The translations under genes and the position numbers were made by a program. Shown here in pieces: positions 28,080 to 36,008 of a stretch of DNA of 64,000 nt. Position 1 is the stretch's first letter, and every line of letters begins with the position of its first letter. The notes beneath the pieces are model-generated. The model was not told the origin of the DNA. It saw nothing but the letters and a program-made list of their open reading frames with translations, and ran no database searches. Source of the DNA: Pseudomonas putida NBRC 14164 (GTDB lineage: Bacteria > Pseudomonadota > Gammaproteobacteria > Pseudomonadales > Pseudomonadaceae); assembly GCF_000412675.1 (NCBI RefSeq), contig NC_021505.1:3094501-3158500 (forward strand), written 5' to 3'.

Positions 28080-28130
28080 CTGGTTAATAATAATAAATAT
28101 ATTGTTATGATGCTTAGCATCACAGTTCGT
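28080..28130. promoter_or_regulatory. AT-rich divergent promoter with palindrome (alsS/lysR)
   Basis: TGATGC and GCATCA flank TTA at 28108-28122, a perfect 15-base dyad with a T-to-A spacing compatible with LysR binding. TAATAATAATAAATATATTG next to it is the most AT-rich stretch in this area and probably contains the promoter elements. In Bacillus, alsS is likewise controlled by a divergent LysR-type activator (AlsR). Confidence 0.55.
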
Positions 28131-28151
28131 TATGAATGGTAGAACGCCTCA

Positions 28152-29033
28152 ATGAACCTCAAGGCATTGCGCTGCTGCGTCGAGATCGTGCGCCAGGGCA
28201 GCTTCACCAAGGCTGCGCAGCATTTGCACATCGCCCAACCTGCGCTGAGCATGGCCGTAACCCGGCTGGAAGAAGAACTGGGCGTGACCCTGTTCAACCG
28301 CACCACACGCAAAGTCATCCTCACCGCCGAGGGCGAACAGTTCCTGCCACGCATTGCGTCCGCGCTGCGCGAAATGGATGTTGCCCGGCAAGAGCTGCGT
28401 GACATGGCCGACCTGAAGCGCGGCGAAGTGCGCCTGGGCATCCCGCCCATGTTCGGCCTGCACTATGTGCCCGGGTTGATGAATGCCTTCCGCCGGCTGT
28501 TTCCAGGCATTGCCATGACCGTGTTCGAAGGCAGTGCCGAGGACATTGGCCATCGCCTGGAACAACGGGAAATCGACCTGGCATTGCTGGAGTCCAGGCG
28601 CGTGCCCCCCGACAAGGAATCGATCCTGCTGGGCAGTGACGAGATGCTCGCGTGCATGCACCCCGACCACCCCTATGCCGGTAAGGCCTTCCTCACGGCG
28701 GAAGACCTGCGCAATACCGACATGGTGGTGTTCGACCGCACATTCGTTCAACGTCACCTGCTGGACGCGTTCTTCGCCGAACATGGCATCACTTACCAGG
28801 TGGCGTTACAGAGCAACTTCGTCTCGCTGGTGGTGCAGGCCGCGCTGGACAACATGGGCGTGGCGACCCTGCTGCGCTCGGTCCAGCAACGCACGCCGGG
28901 CATTGTTGGGGTGCCGTTCCGGCCCGCGCAGCAGATGAGCTTCAGATTGTGCTGGCGCTCGGGGGAATACCTGTCGCTGGCCAGCAAGCGGTTCATCGAC
29001 TTTGCTGCGCAGACGCATTACCTGGAGCGGTGA
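28152..29033 (+). CDS. LysR-family regulator, probable regulator of alsS
   Basis: This 293-residue regulator begins MNLKALRCCVEIVRQGSFTKAAQHLHIAQPALSMAVTRLEEELGVTLFNRTTRK, a canonical LysR HTH. The effector domain includes EVRLGIPPMFGLHYVPGLMNAFRRLFP. It is divergent from the acetolactate synthase gene and a palindrome lies in the shared promoter. By analogy with AlsR it may respond to acidic overflow metabolites, but the sequence cannot show the effector. Confidence 0.85.
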   Translation: MNLKALRCCVEIVRQGSFTKAAQHLHIAQPALSMAVTRLEEELGVTLFNRTTRKVILTAEGEQFLPRIASALREMDVARQELRDMADLKRGEVRLGIPPMFGLHYVPGLMNAFRRLFPGIAMTVFEGSAEDIGHRLEQREIDLALLESRRVPPDKESILLGSDEMLACMHPDHPYAGKAFLTAEDLRNTDMVVFDRTFVQRHLLDAFFAEHGITYQVALQSNFVSLVVQAALDNMGVATLLRSVQQRTPGIVGVPFRPAQQMSFRLCWRSGEYLSLASKRFIDFAAQTHYLER

Positions 29034-29045
29034 GGCTAGCCTGTT

Positions 29046-29137
29046 CCGGCCCTTTCGCGGCTAAAGCCGCTCCCACAGGTTGGCGCATGCCTTGAAGCGA
29101 GCGCGACCGATGTGGGAGCGGCTTTAGCCGCGAACAC
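29046..29137. repeat. Paired REP elements
   Basis: CTTTCGCGGCTAAAGCCGCTCCCACAGG and its inverted partner TGTGGGAGCGGCTTTAGCCGCGAACACC (cores CGCGGCTAAAGCCGCTCCCACA) lie about 30 bases apart between a LysR gene and a convergent hydrolase gene. This is the classic 35-base P. putida REP in head-to-head arrangement. Confidence 0.85.
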
Positions 29138-29174
29138 CGGCAACGCCGGTGCCAGACCGACGCAGGTGTTCCTG

Positions 29175-29822
29175 TCAGCGCCCGGTTTTCAATGCCAGGT
29201 GGGCGATCACCTGCTCAGCCGCCCGCCCCAGGCAGCCCTTGAAAAAGTGGTTGGCACCTGCATAAACCGACACCGCCCGTTGCCCCGGGCCTGCCCATTG
29301 CAACAGGTTGGCCAGCGGCGCCATTTCATCCTGTTCGCCATGCAGCAGCAGGCAATCCGCAGGCACCGGCAATGGCTCGTAATAGCGCCCACCTGGTACA
29401 TCACCCACCGGCAGCCCCAGCAACGCCACTGCCTGCAACTGCCCTTCAAGCGCACAGGCCACACGGGCGAACACATAGGCACCAAAAGAAAACCCTACCA
29501 AGGCTATTGGCAGCTCCGGCAACTCCCGGCAGAAGTGCCGGATGACCGCGATGCAGTCTTGCGCTTCGCCGATACCCTCGTCGTGCGCACCTTGTGTCTG
29601 CCCTACCCCACGGAAACTCGGCCGCACCACTTGCCAACCGGCTGCGCACAGCTGCCGCGCCAGGGTCAGCGGCACAATATGGCGCGGGGTGCCGCCCAGC
29701 AGCGGTTGTGGGTGGCTGACCAGCACCACCCCCTTGGGCGGCCCGGCAGGGTGGTCGATCAGCAGCTCGATCTGGCCGGCCGGCCCAGCGATAAGCAACG
29801 GGTTACGTGGTGCATCCGACAT
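29175..29822 (-). CDS. Alpha/beta hydrolase (dienelactone-hydrolase-like)
   Basis: This 215-residue hydrolase starts MSDAPRNPLLIAGPAGQIELLIDHP. SHPQPLLGGTPRHIVPLTLARQL and RPSFRGVGQTQGAHDEGIGEAQD are typical of a small CocE/YcjY-like hydrolase family common in Pseudomonas. The nucleophile elbow reads ALVGFSFGAYVFARVA, and a late aspartate (HGEQDEMAPLANL) and histidine (YAGANHFFKGCL) complete the triad. A longer frame overlapping the upstream MFS gene is not family-like. It follows that MFS gene by 37 bases. The substrate is unknown. Confidence 0.8.
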   Translation of the reverse strand: MSDAPRNPLLIAGPAGQIELLIDHPAGPPKGVVLVSHPQPLLGGTPRHIVPLTLARQLCAAGWQVVRPSFRGVGQTQGAHDEGIGEAQDCIAVIRHFCRELPELPIALVGFSFGAYVFARVACALEGQLQAVALLGLPVGDVPGGRYYEPLPVPADCLLLHGEQDEMAPLANLLQWAGPGQRAVSVYAGANHFFKGCLGRAAEQVIAHLALKTGR

Positions 29823-29859
29823 CGTGTTCGTCCTTGCTAGCCAAATGAGTGGCGCGTGA

Positions 29860-31035
29860 TCACGCCGTTTGCCGCGGGAGGCCATGCATCACCAGCAACA
29901 CCAGTACGACACTGGTAAATGCCAGTGCCGACAGCGTTGCCAGTATCCCCGTCGCGCCGAAGTGCTGGAACAGGTAGCCACCCACCAAGGGCGTCAGTGC
30001 CTGGCCAACCAACGAGGGGCGCGACATCTTGCCCATCAGCGCAACATACTGGGCTGGTGGCATCAGGGCCAGCGGCAGCAGCCCCCTGACAATCGCCCGC
30101 AAGCCATTGCCACAGCCATACAGCAGCAGGCCCAGCGCGGTCACGCCCGGCGCCACGGCCACCAGCGTCAGGCCGACTGCGACCAGCACCGACGACACCA
30201 GTGCAGTCCAGATCGGGTGGCGCTTGCCGGCGATGATCTGCAGTACCCGCGACGCCACCTGGCTTGGCCCGAGCAAGGCACTCAGGCCAATGGCAGCCGC
30301 CAGCGAATGGCCCTGGCCCTGCAGTACCGCTACCAGCTGCACCGAAACAGCAGTCATGATGATCGCGCCGATGGCAAAGATTGCGGTCAGCAGCCAGTAC
30401 AAGCGGCGGTCCACAGGCAGATCGTTCGTCACCGTCGCGCCCTGGGCCTTGTGTAGGGGCTGGCCTGCCGGCAACACCCAGAGGTACAACGGCGCCACGG
30501 CAACGATCAGCACCAGCGCATAAGCCGTACACGCCGTGCGCCAGCCCAGTTGCTCGATGGCCAGGGCCACCACCGGCCAGGTGATGGTGGTGGCAAACCC
30601 CGAAATCAGGGTGATACCGGTAATCGCCCGCCCCGCCCGTTCCGCATACAAGGCACCGAGGGTGGCAAACAGCGCTTCATAAAGCCCCATTGCCATCCCC
30701 GCGCCAATGATCACCCAGGCCAGCAGGAACACCGGCAGGCTGTGGCAGTTGGCAACCACCAGCAAGCCCAGCCCTACTACCACACCGCTGGCGGCCAGTT
30801 GCGAGCGCCCGCCATAACGCGCCACAAGGCGGCTGGACAGCGGCGCCAGCAGCGCCGAAACCATCAGGCCCAGCGAAAGCGCCCCATATACCCAGCCGCT
30901 GTCCCAGCCGGTCTCGCGCAGGATCGGTTTACCCATCACCGCCAGCAGGAAGAACGAACCACCCCACACCAGGATTTGCAGCAGCCCCAGCCAGAAAATA
31001 CCCAAGGGCCCGGGAAAACGTACGCCAGCATTCAC
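29860..31035 (-). CDS. MFS transporter
   Basis: This 391-residue protein has about 12 helices: GVRFPGPLGIFWLGLLQILVWGGSFFLLAVMGKPILRETGW, a SSRLVARYGGRSQLA loop and LYEALFATLGALYAERAGRAITGITLISGFATTITWPV. A GTG start at 31035 with AAGG 8 bases upstream is preferred to a GTG 14 codons earlier. It resembles small-solute MFS carriers of unknown substrate. It forms a short unit with the hydrolase downstream and diverges from an ABC importer. Confidence 0.75.
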   Translation of the reverse strand: MNAGVRFPGPLGIFWLGLLQILVWGGSFFLLAVMGKPILRETGWDSGWVYGALSLGLMVSALLAPLSSRLVARYGGRSQLAASGVVVGLGLLVVANCHSLPVFLLAWVIIGAGMAMGLYEALFATLGALYAERAGRAITGITLISGFATTITWPVVALAIEQLGWRTACTAYALVLIVAVAPLYLWVLPAGQPLHKAQGATVTNDLPVDRRLYWLLTAIFAIGAIIMTAVSVQLVAVLQGQGHSLAAAIGLSALLGPSQVASRVLQIIAGKRHPIWTALVSSVLVAVGLTLVAVAPGVTALGLLLYGCGNGLRAIVRGLLPLALMPPAQYVALMGKMSRPSLVGQALTPLVGGYLFQHFGATGILATLSALAFTSVVLVLLVMHGLPRQTA

Positions 31036-31363
31036 TAAAGCAACCTTATCGACCAAGCGGGCCGGATGTCGGCACACGCAGGCGGCAGTCTAAAAGAGCT
31101 GGCGTACGGCTTGCCATAACATCCCGGCATTTCAGTTATGCGCGCGGTAGACAGCTCAAAATACGTGCGGAGTACATTTGTACTCGCCCTATGCCACGGT
31201 AGCAATCTGGCAGGCATTGAGGTGCAAATGTCAGGGTCCAACCTCGGCTATTGCCAAAACAAATTGCGTATTTATTGCGATTCCGCAGGTTCTTGCCTGC
31301 GCTTCGCCTCCCTACAATGACCCCACAACAACAAACGAGCCCAGCTCCGTGAGGCACGACCCC
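31036..31363. promoter_or_regulatory. Divergent intergenic region with 16-base palindrome
   Basis: No gene is seen in these 328 bases. GAGTACA and TGTACTC flank TT at 31168-31183, a perfect dyad that looks like an operator. AT-rich ATTGCGTATTTATTGCG near 31265 contains a direct repeat of ATTGCG and could be a promoter or an Lrp-type contact region for the downstream importer. Confidence 0.45.
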
Positions 31364-32329
31364 ATGTACAGAGACCACATCGTCAAACCGCGTGCGACCG
31401 ATAAACCGGCATTCATGGGCCTGGTCGCCGCCGTGATATTCGCCCTCGCCCTGCTCTACGGCGTGGGTGACGGTAGCCTGGCGCGGTTGATGGGCCCGAT
31501 CGTGCTAGACCTCCAGGCACCGCTGCTGCGCAACGCCGCCGTGGCCGGCACCCTGGCGGTGACCCTGGTACTTAACCTGTTCATCCTTGGCCGCTTTCCG
31601 TTACGGGCCCAGGTGATCACGGTGTGGTGTGAACTGTTGCTGCTATTCCTGTTGTTCTTCGACACCTTCGACCTGTCGTACAGCTTCATCGCCACCAAGG
31701 TGGGCTTCATGATCACCCAGGGGGTGTTCACCACCGTCTACGTGTCCACCCTCTCCATCGCCATCGCCTTCGTCCTGGCGCTGCTGGGGGCTACCGCACG
31801 GCTGTCGTCCAACGGTTTCGCCATCGCCATTGCCAGCTTCTACACCTCGTTTTTCCGCGGCGTGCCTCTGCTGATCCAGATCTACCTGATCTACCTCGGC
31901 ATCCCCCAGCTCGGCTATGTGGTCGGCGCCGTGCCGGCAGGCATCCTGGCGTTGTCGCTGTGCTACGGCGCTTACATGACGGAAATCTTCCGCGCCGGCA
32001 TCAGCAGCATCGCGCGCGGGCAATGGGAAGCTTCGCGGGCGATCGGCCTGACGCCCTTCCAAACCATGACCCGGGTGATCTTGCCGCAGTCGATGCGGCT
32101 GATCATTCCACCTACCGGCAACCAGTTCATCTCCATGCTCAAGGACAGCTCGCTGGTGTCGGTGATCGGCGTATGGGAGCTGATGTTCCTCGCCCGCACC
32201 CAGGGCCGCGCGGAGTTCCGCCACCTGGAAATGCTGATCACCGCTGCCGTCTTGTACTGGGTGCTGTCGATCCTGCTCGAAACCGTGCAGTCGCGCCTGG
32301 AAAAACGTTTCGACCGCGCCCACCGCTGA
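31364..32329 (+). CDS. Amino acid ABC transporter permease (single, extended)
   Basis: This 321-residue permease begins MYRDHIVKPRATDKP. An extra N-terminal region with three hydrophobic stretches (AFMGLVAAVIFALALLYG, and around VTLVLNLFILG and LLLLFLLFFDTF) precedes the usual permease core, which starts near TQGVFTTVYVSTLSIAIAF. The EAA loop is WEASRAIGLTPFQTMTRVILPQSMRLIIPPTGN. Only one permease is encoded in this system, so it probably forms a homodimer. Much of the open frame upstream of 31364 is promoter sequence. Confidence 0.85.
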   Translation: MYRDHIVKPRATDKPAFMGLVAAVIFALALLYGVGDGSLARLMGPIVLDLQAPLLRNAAVAGTLAVTLVLNLFILGRFPLRAQVITVWCELLLLFLLFFDTFDLSYSFIATKVGFMITQGVFTTVYVSTLSIAIAFVLALLGATARLSSNGFAIAIASFYTSFFRGVPLLIQIYLIYLGIPQLGYVVGAVPAGILALSLCYGAYMTEIFRAGISSIARGQWEASRAIGLTPFQTMTRVILPQSMRLIIPPTGNQFISMLKDSSLVSVIGVWELMFLARTQGRAEFRHLEMLITAAVLYWVLSILLETVQSRLEKRFDRAHR

Positions 32330-32344
32330 TCGAGGAGCCCCAAC

Positions 32345-33109
32345 ATGAACCAGCCTTTTACCCCCGCTGCCGCCCAGGCCGCCGTTTCGATTCGCGGCCT
32401 GCAGAAATGGTACGGGGATTTTCATGTGCTCAAGGGCATCGACCTGGAGATCGCCAGCGGCGAAATCGTGGTGGTCTGTGGGCCTTCCGGCTCGGGCAAA
32501 TCCACGTTGATCCGTTGCCTGAACCTGCTGGAAGACTTCCAGAAGGGTCAGGTGCAGATCGCCGGCAACACGCTGAACCGCGATGCGGCGAGCGTCGCCG
32601 CCATCCGCCGCCAGGTGGGCATGGTGTTCCAGCAGTTCAACCTGTTCCCGCACCTGACCGTGCTCGAAAACCTGATGCTCGGCCCACGCCTGGTCAGCAA
32701 ACTCAGCGAGCCCGATGCCCGCGCCCTGGCGCTGGAGTATCTGGACCGGGTGCGTATCGCCAGCCAGGCCGACAAGTTCCCCGGGCAGCTTTCCGGCGGC
32801 CAGCAACAACGTGTGGCCATTGCCCGTGCGCTGTGCATGAAGCCGCGCATCATGCTGTTCGACGAACCCACCTCGGCGCTGGACCCGGAAATGGTCAAGG
32901 AGGTGCTCGACGTGATGGGCGAGCTGGCCCAGGACGGCATCACCATGCTTTGCGTCACCCACGAAATGGGCTTCGCCCGCCGGGTGGCGGACCGCATCAT
33001 CTTCATGGACCAGGGCCAGGTTATTGAACAAGGCCCGCCCAACGCGTTCTTCGACAACCCTCGCCATGCGCGCGCCAGGGAGTTTCTCTCGCAAATCCTC
33101 AGCCACTGA
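32345..33109 (+). CDS. Amino acid ABC transporter ATP-binding protein
   Basis: This 254-residue PAAT-type ATPase has Walker A GPSGSGKSTLIRCLN, Q-loop GMVFQQFNLFPHLTV, signature LSGGQQQRVAIARAL, Walker B IMLFDEPTSALDPE and the H-loop CVTHEMGFA. It lies 15 bases after the permease gene with a GAGGAG ribosome-binding site. It powers the importer encoded by its two neighbours. Confidence 0.95.
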   Translation: MNQPFTPAAAQAAVSIRGLQKWYGDFHVLKGIDLEIASGEIVVVCGPSGSGKSTLIRCLNLLEDFQKGQVQIAGNTLNRDAASVAAIRRQVGMVFQQFNLFPHLTVLENLMLGPRLVSKLSEPDARALALEYLDRVRIASQADKFPGQLSGGQQQRVAIARALCMKPRIMLFDEPTSALDPEMVKEVLDVMGELAQDGITMLCVTHEMGFARRVADRIIFMDQGQVIEQGPPNAFFDNPRHARAREFLSQILSH

Positions 33110-33169
33110 ACTTGTGTCTACCGCTGTGCCAACACCACAACAACAATTGCATGCCCGGAGACTTACCGA

Positions 33170-34009
33170 ATGAACCCTGTCGCTCGCTTGTTCGCCCTGA
33201 CCGCCGTTGCCAGCTGCCTGTCCATGATGACAGGGGCCGCGTGGGCCGGCGCCACGCTTGATCGGATCCACCAGAGCAAGGTCATGAAAGTGGCCACTGC
33301 CGCCAACTGGCCACCGCAGTCTTTCCTTGGCGAAGACAACACCCTCAAGGGCTTCGACATTGATGTGGCCAACGAGATTGGCAAACGTCTGGGTACCAAG
33401 GTGGCGTTCGTCACCCCTGAATACGGCATCATCACCGCCGGGCGCTGGGCCAGCCGCTGGGACCTGTCGGTCGGTTCGATGACACCCACCACCGAGCGTG
33501 GACGGGTGCTCGACTTTCCGGCCATCTACTACTACACCCCGTATGTGTTCGCCGTGCACAAGGACGCCGCCGGTGCCAGCGCTGCCGAGCTCAATGGCAA
33601 GACCATCGGCGTGGAAGCCGGCACCACCTCCGAGGACTACATCAACCGGCGGCTGAAAATCGACGCCGCGGACGTACCCGCGTTCAGCTACAGCGTGGAG
33701 CCCGGCAGTGTGCAAACGTACGGCGACAGCATGGGCCCGCTGGACGACTTGCGCATAGGCAATGGCACCCGTCTGGACGCCACCCTGTCGGCACTGCCAA
33801 CCATCATGGGTGCGATCAAGGCCGGTTACCCGATTGCCCCGGTGCAGGGCAAGCCTGCCTACTACGAGCCACTGGCCATCGCCACCGACAAGGGCGACGA
33901 CGCTTTCAACGCTGAACTGGCCAAGGCCGTCGACGACATGAAAGCCGACGGCACGCTGAAGCAGCTGTCCGAAAAATGGTACGGCGCCGACCTCACACAA
34001 GTGCAGTAA
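33170..34009 (+). CDS. Periplasmic amino acid-binding protein
   Basis: This 279-residue protein has a signal peptide (ARLFALTAVASCLSMMTGAA, cleavage near AWA-G) and a family-3 solute-binding domain: MKVATAANWPPQSFLGEDNTLKGFDIDVANEIGKRLG, DLSVGSMTPTTERGRVLDF and NGKTIGVEAGTTSEDYINRRL. The ligand is likely an amino acid, opine or amine later oxidised by the FAD enzyme encoded downstream. Confidence 0.9.
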   Translation: MNPVARLFALTAVASCLSMMTGAAWAGATLDRIHQSKVMKVATAANWPPQSFLGEDNTLKGFDIDVANEIGKRLGTKVAFVTPEYGIITAGRWASRWDLSVGSMTPTTERGRVLDFPAIYYYTPYVFAVHKDAAGASAAELNGKTIGVEAGTTSEDYINRRLKIDAADVPAFSYSVEPGSVQTYGDSMGPLDDLRIGNGTRLDATLSALPTIMGAIKAGYPIAPVQGKPAYYEPLAIATDKGDDAFNAELAKAVDDMKADGTLKQLSEKWYGADLTQVQ

Positions 34010-34027
34010 CCCATTACCCGCAACCCG

Positions 34028-34049
34028 GCGCCCTTTGCTTGAAGGGCGT
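34028..34049 (+). terminator. Hairpin after the binding-protein gene
   Basis: CGCCCTT and AAGGGCG arms enclose TGCTTG, with no T-run. Such stems after binding-protein genes often stabilise the upstream message or reduce read-through to the next gene. Seen by eye only. Confidence 0.4.
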
Positions 34050-34105
34050 GCGGCACCCCCATGCCCGCCAAACCTGCCTCGCCCAGTAAAAGGATGACCC
34101 AGCCG

Positions 34106-35401
34106 ATGCCCAGCTACAGCAACAACTACTATACCGGGACCATGCGCCCTGCCCCGCAGCGTGCCGCGTTGGCCGGTGAAACCCGGGCCGATGCATGCGT
34201 GATTGGCGGCGGCCTGGCAGGCCTTAGCGTGGCCCGCGAGCTGCTGGCGCGTGGGCGCTCGGTGGTGTTGCTGGAGGCAGCACGGGTGGCCTGGGGCGCC
34301 TCCGGGCGCAATGGCGGCTTTGTGTTGCAGGGCTGGTCCGAGGGGCTGTCGGCCATCGAGCGGCGTTGCGGCAAGCAGACCGCCGCCGCCTTGTTCCGGC
34401 TATCGCTGGAAGGCGTCGATATCGTCCGTGACACCATCGCCGGCCACCAGCTGCCAGGCTGCGCCGCCACCACTGGCAAGCTGAGCGTGGTGCGCTACGA
34501 CGACGCCGACAACCTGCAGCGCACCCGCGACCGCATGGCCCGCGACTTCGGTTTCAACCTGGAATACCTGGACAAACAGGCACTGCGCAGCCGCCTGAAC
34601 ACCGACTGCTACTTCCAGGGGCTGCGCGACAGCCATGGTTTTCACTTCCACCCACTGAACTACTGCCTGGGCCTGGCCGAGCTGGTCGAGCTGGCCGGTG
34701 GTCGCATCCACGAACAGTCGCCGATGCTGCGGGTAGAGCGCAGGGCCGGCAGTCATCGCGTGATCACAGCCGACGGCTCGGTGACCTGTGCCGATGTGGT
34801 GTACTGCTGCGGTGGCTACGGCGGCCCGGAGTTCGGCCAGCTGCGCCGGGCGTTCCTGCCGATTGCCACTTATGTGGTGCTGACCGAGCACCTGGGTGAG
34901 CGCCTGCGTGATGTAGTACGTACCACGGACGCAGTCGGCGACAACCGCCGCGCCTCCGACTACTACCGCGTCGTCGAGGGTGACCGCCTGCTGTGGGGCG
35001 GCCATATCACCACGCGCAACCTGCAGGACGAGCAGCGGCTGGGGCAGTTGCTGACCCGCGACATCCTCAGCGTCTACCCACAGTTGCAGGGTTTGAAAAT
35101 CGCCAAGGCGTGGTCAGGGCTGATGGGTTACGCCCGCCACAAGATGCCGCACATCGGCCCCCTGGCCCCGGGGCTGTGGGCTTGTACTTCATTTGGGGGC
35201 CATGGTATGAACACCGCACCTGTAGGCGCCCGGGTAGTCACCGAGGCAATCTGCGGCGAAAGCGACCGCTACCGCCTGTTCGACGCCTATGGCCTGCAAT
35301 GGAATGGCGGGCCGTTCGGACCCGCTGCGGCCCAAACGGTGTATGCCGGCCTGAAGCTGATGGACAGGTTCCAGGAAGCCCGCGCGCAGTACAACAACTA
35401 G
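34106..35401 (+). CDS. FAD-dependent oxidoreductase, DAO family
   Basis: This protein of about 431 residues has the ADP-binding motif DACVIGGGLAGLSVARELLARG and the DAO/PuuB-type segment WGASGRNGGFVLQGWSEG, where the ARG-NGG motif is typical of gamma-glutamylputrescine oxidase-like enzymes. C-terminal WSGLMGYARHKMPHIGP and SFGGHGMNTAPVGARVVTEAI complete the fold. It likely oxidatively deaminates an imported amine or amino acid. The start is uncertain (34061, 34094 or 34106); AAAAGG 12 bases upstream and the NNYYTGTM motif favour 34106. It follows an ABC importer and precedes an Lrp regulator, so the four genes look like one catabolic unit. Confidence 0.8.
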   Translation: MPSYSNNYYTGTMRPAPQRAALAGETRADACVIGGGLAGLSVARELLARGRSVVLLEAARVAWGASGRNGGFVLQGWSEGLSAIERRCGKQTAAALFRLSLEGVDIVRDTIAGHQLPGCAATTGKLSVVRYDDADNLQRTRDRMARDFGFNLEYLDKQALRSRLNTDCYFQGLRDSHGFHFHPLNYCLGLAELVELAGGRIHEQSPMLRVERRAGSHRVITADGSVTCADVVYCCGGYGGPEFGQLRRAFLPIATYVVLTEHLGERLRDVVRTTDAVGDNRRASDYYRVVEGDRLLWGGHITTRNLQDEQRLGQLLTRDILSVYPQLQGLKIAKAWSGLMGYARHKMPHIGPLAPGLWACTSFGGHGMNTAPVGARVVTEAICGESDRYRLFDAYGLQWNGGPFGPAAAQTVYAGLKLMDRFQEARAQYNN

Positions 35402-35422
35402 AACAAATCACCAGGAACCACC

Positions 35423-35893
35423 ATGGACGCCCTTCCACCCGGCGCACTGTTCAAACTGACCGAAAAAGACCGGCAACTGCTGGGGCTGCTACAGGCCAAC
35501 GCCCGCGAGCCTACCGCCTCGCTGGCGCGCAAGCTGGGCGTATCGCGTTCGGCAGTACAGGAGCGCATCAACCGCCTTGAAAACGCTGGGGTTATCACCG
35601 GCTACAGTGTGCGCATCGACCAGGACAAGCTGCAGCAGGTGATCAACTGCTTCACCATGACCTCGTGCAGCAACAAGAGCTACACCGATGTGATGACCAC
35701 CTTGCGCAAGATGGACGCGGTGCAGGCGGTGTATGCGGTGTCGGGCGAAATGGACTTCATCATCCACCTGACTACCCATACGCTGGGTGAGCTCAATGCC
35801 GAGCTGACCCGCATCAACATGATCAAGGGCGTCACGCACACAGCTTCGCACATTGTCATGGAAACCAAGTTCAGCAAGAAGCTGACCTTGTAG
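35423..35893 (+). CDS. Lrp/AsnC-family transcriptional regulator (third, divergent subtype)
   Basis: This 156-residue Lrp-type regulator has the HTH PTASLARKLGVSRSAVQERINRLENAGVITGYSV and a RAM domain with AVYAVSGEMDFIIHLTTHTLGELN. It is clearly different from the twin regulators near 11579 and 15349. It lies 21 bases after the oxidase gene in the same orientation and probably controls the ABC-oxidase operon. The co-effector is unknown. Confidence 0.85.
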   Translation: MDALPPGALFKLTEKDRQLLGLLQANAREPTASLARKLGVSRSAVQERINRLENAGVITGYSVRIDQDKLQQVINCFTMTSCSNKSYTDVMTTLRKMDAVQAVYAVSGEMDFIIHLTTHTLGELNAELTRINMIKGVTHTASHIVMETKFSKKLTL

Positions 35894-36008
35894 TCTCCCC
35901 CGGCAGAGCCGTCATGACCCTACAGCTACTCAGCTTCCTCGACGTTGCCCGCAAATATTGACTATGATCCCGCCTTGAACGTTTCAGCATGTTTCAAAAG
36001 GGATACAG

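Noticed and set aside
31643..34000. 785-residue open frame on the minus strand
   Set aside because: It lies antisense to three clear ABC transporter genes; its translation is rich in H, G, V and Q with no domain, as expected from GC-biased antisense frames.
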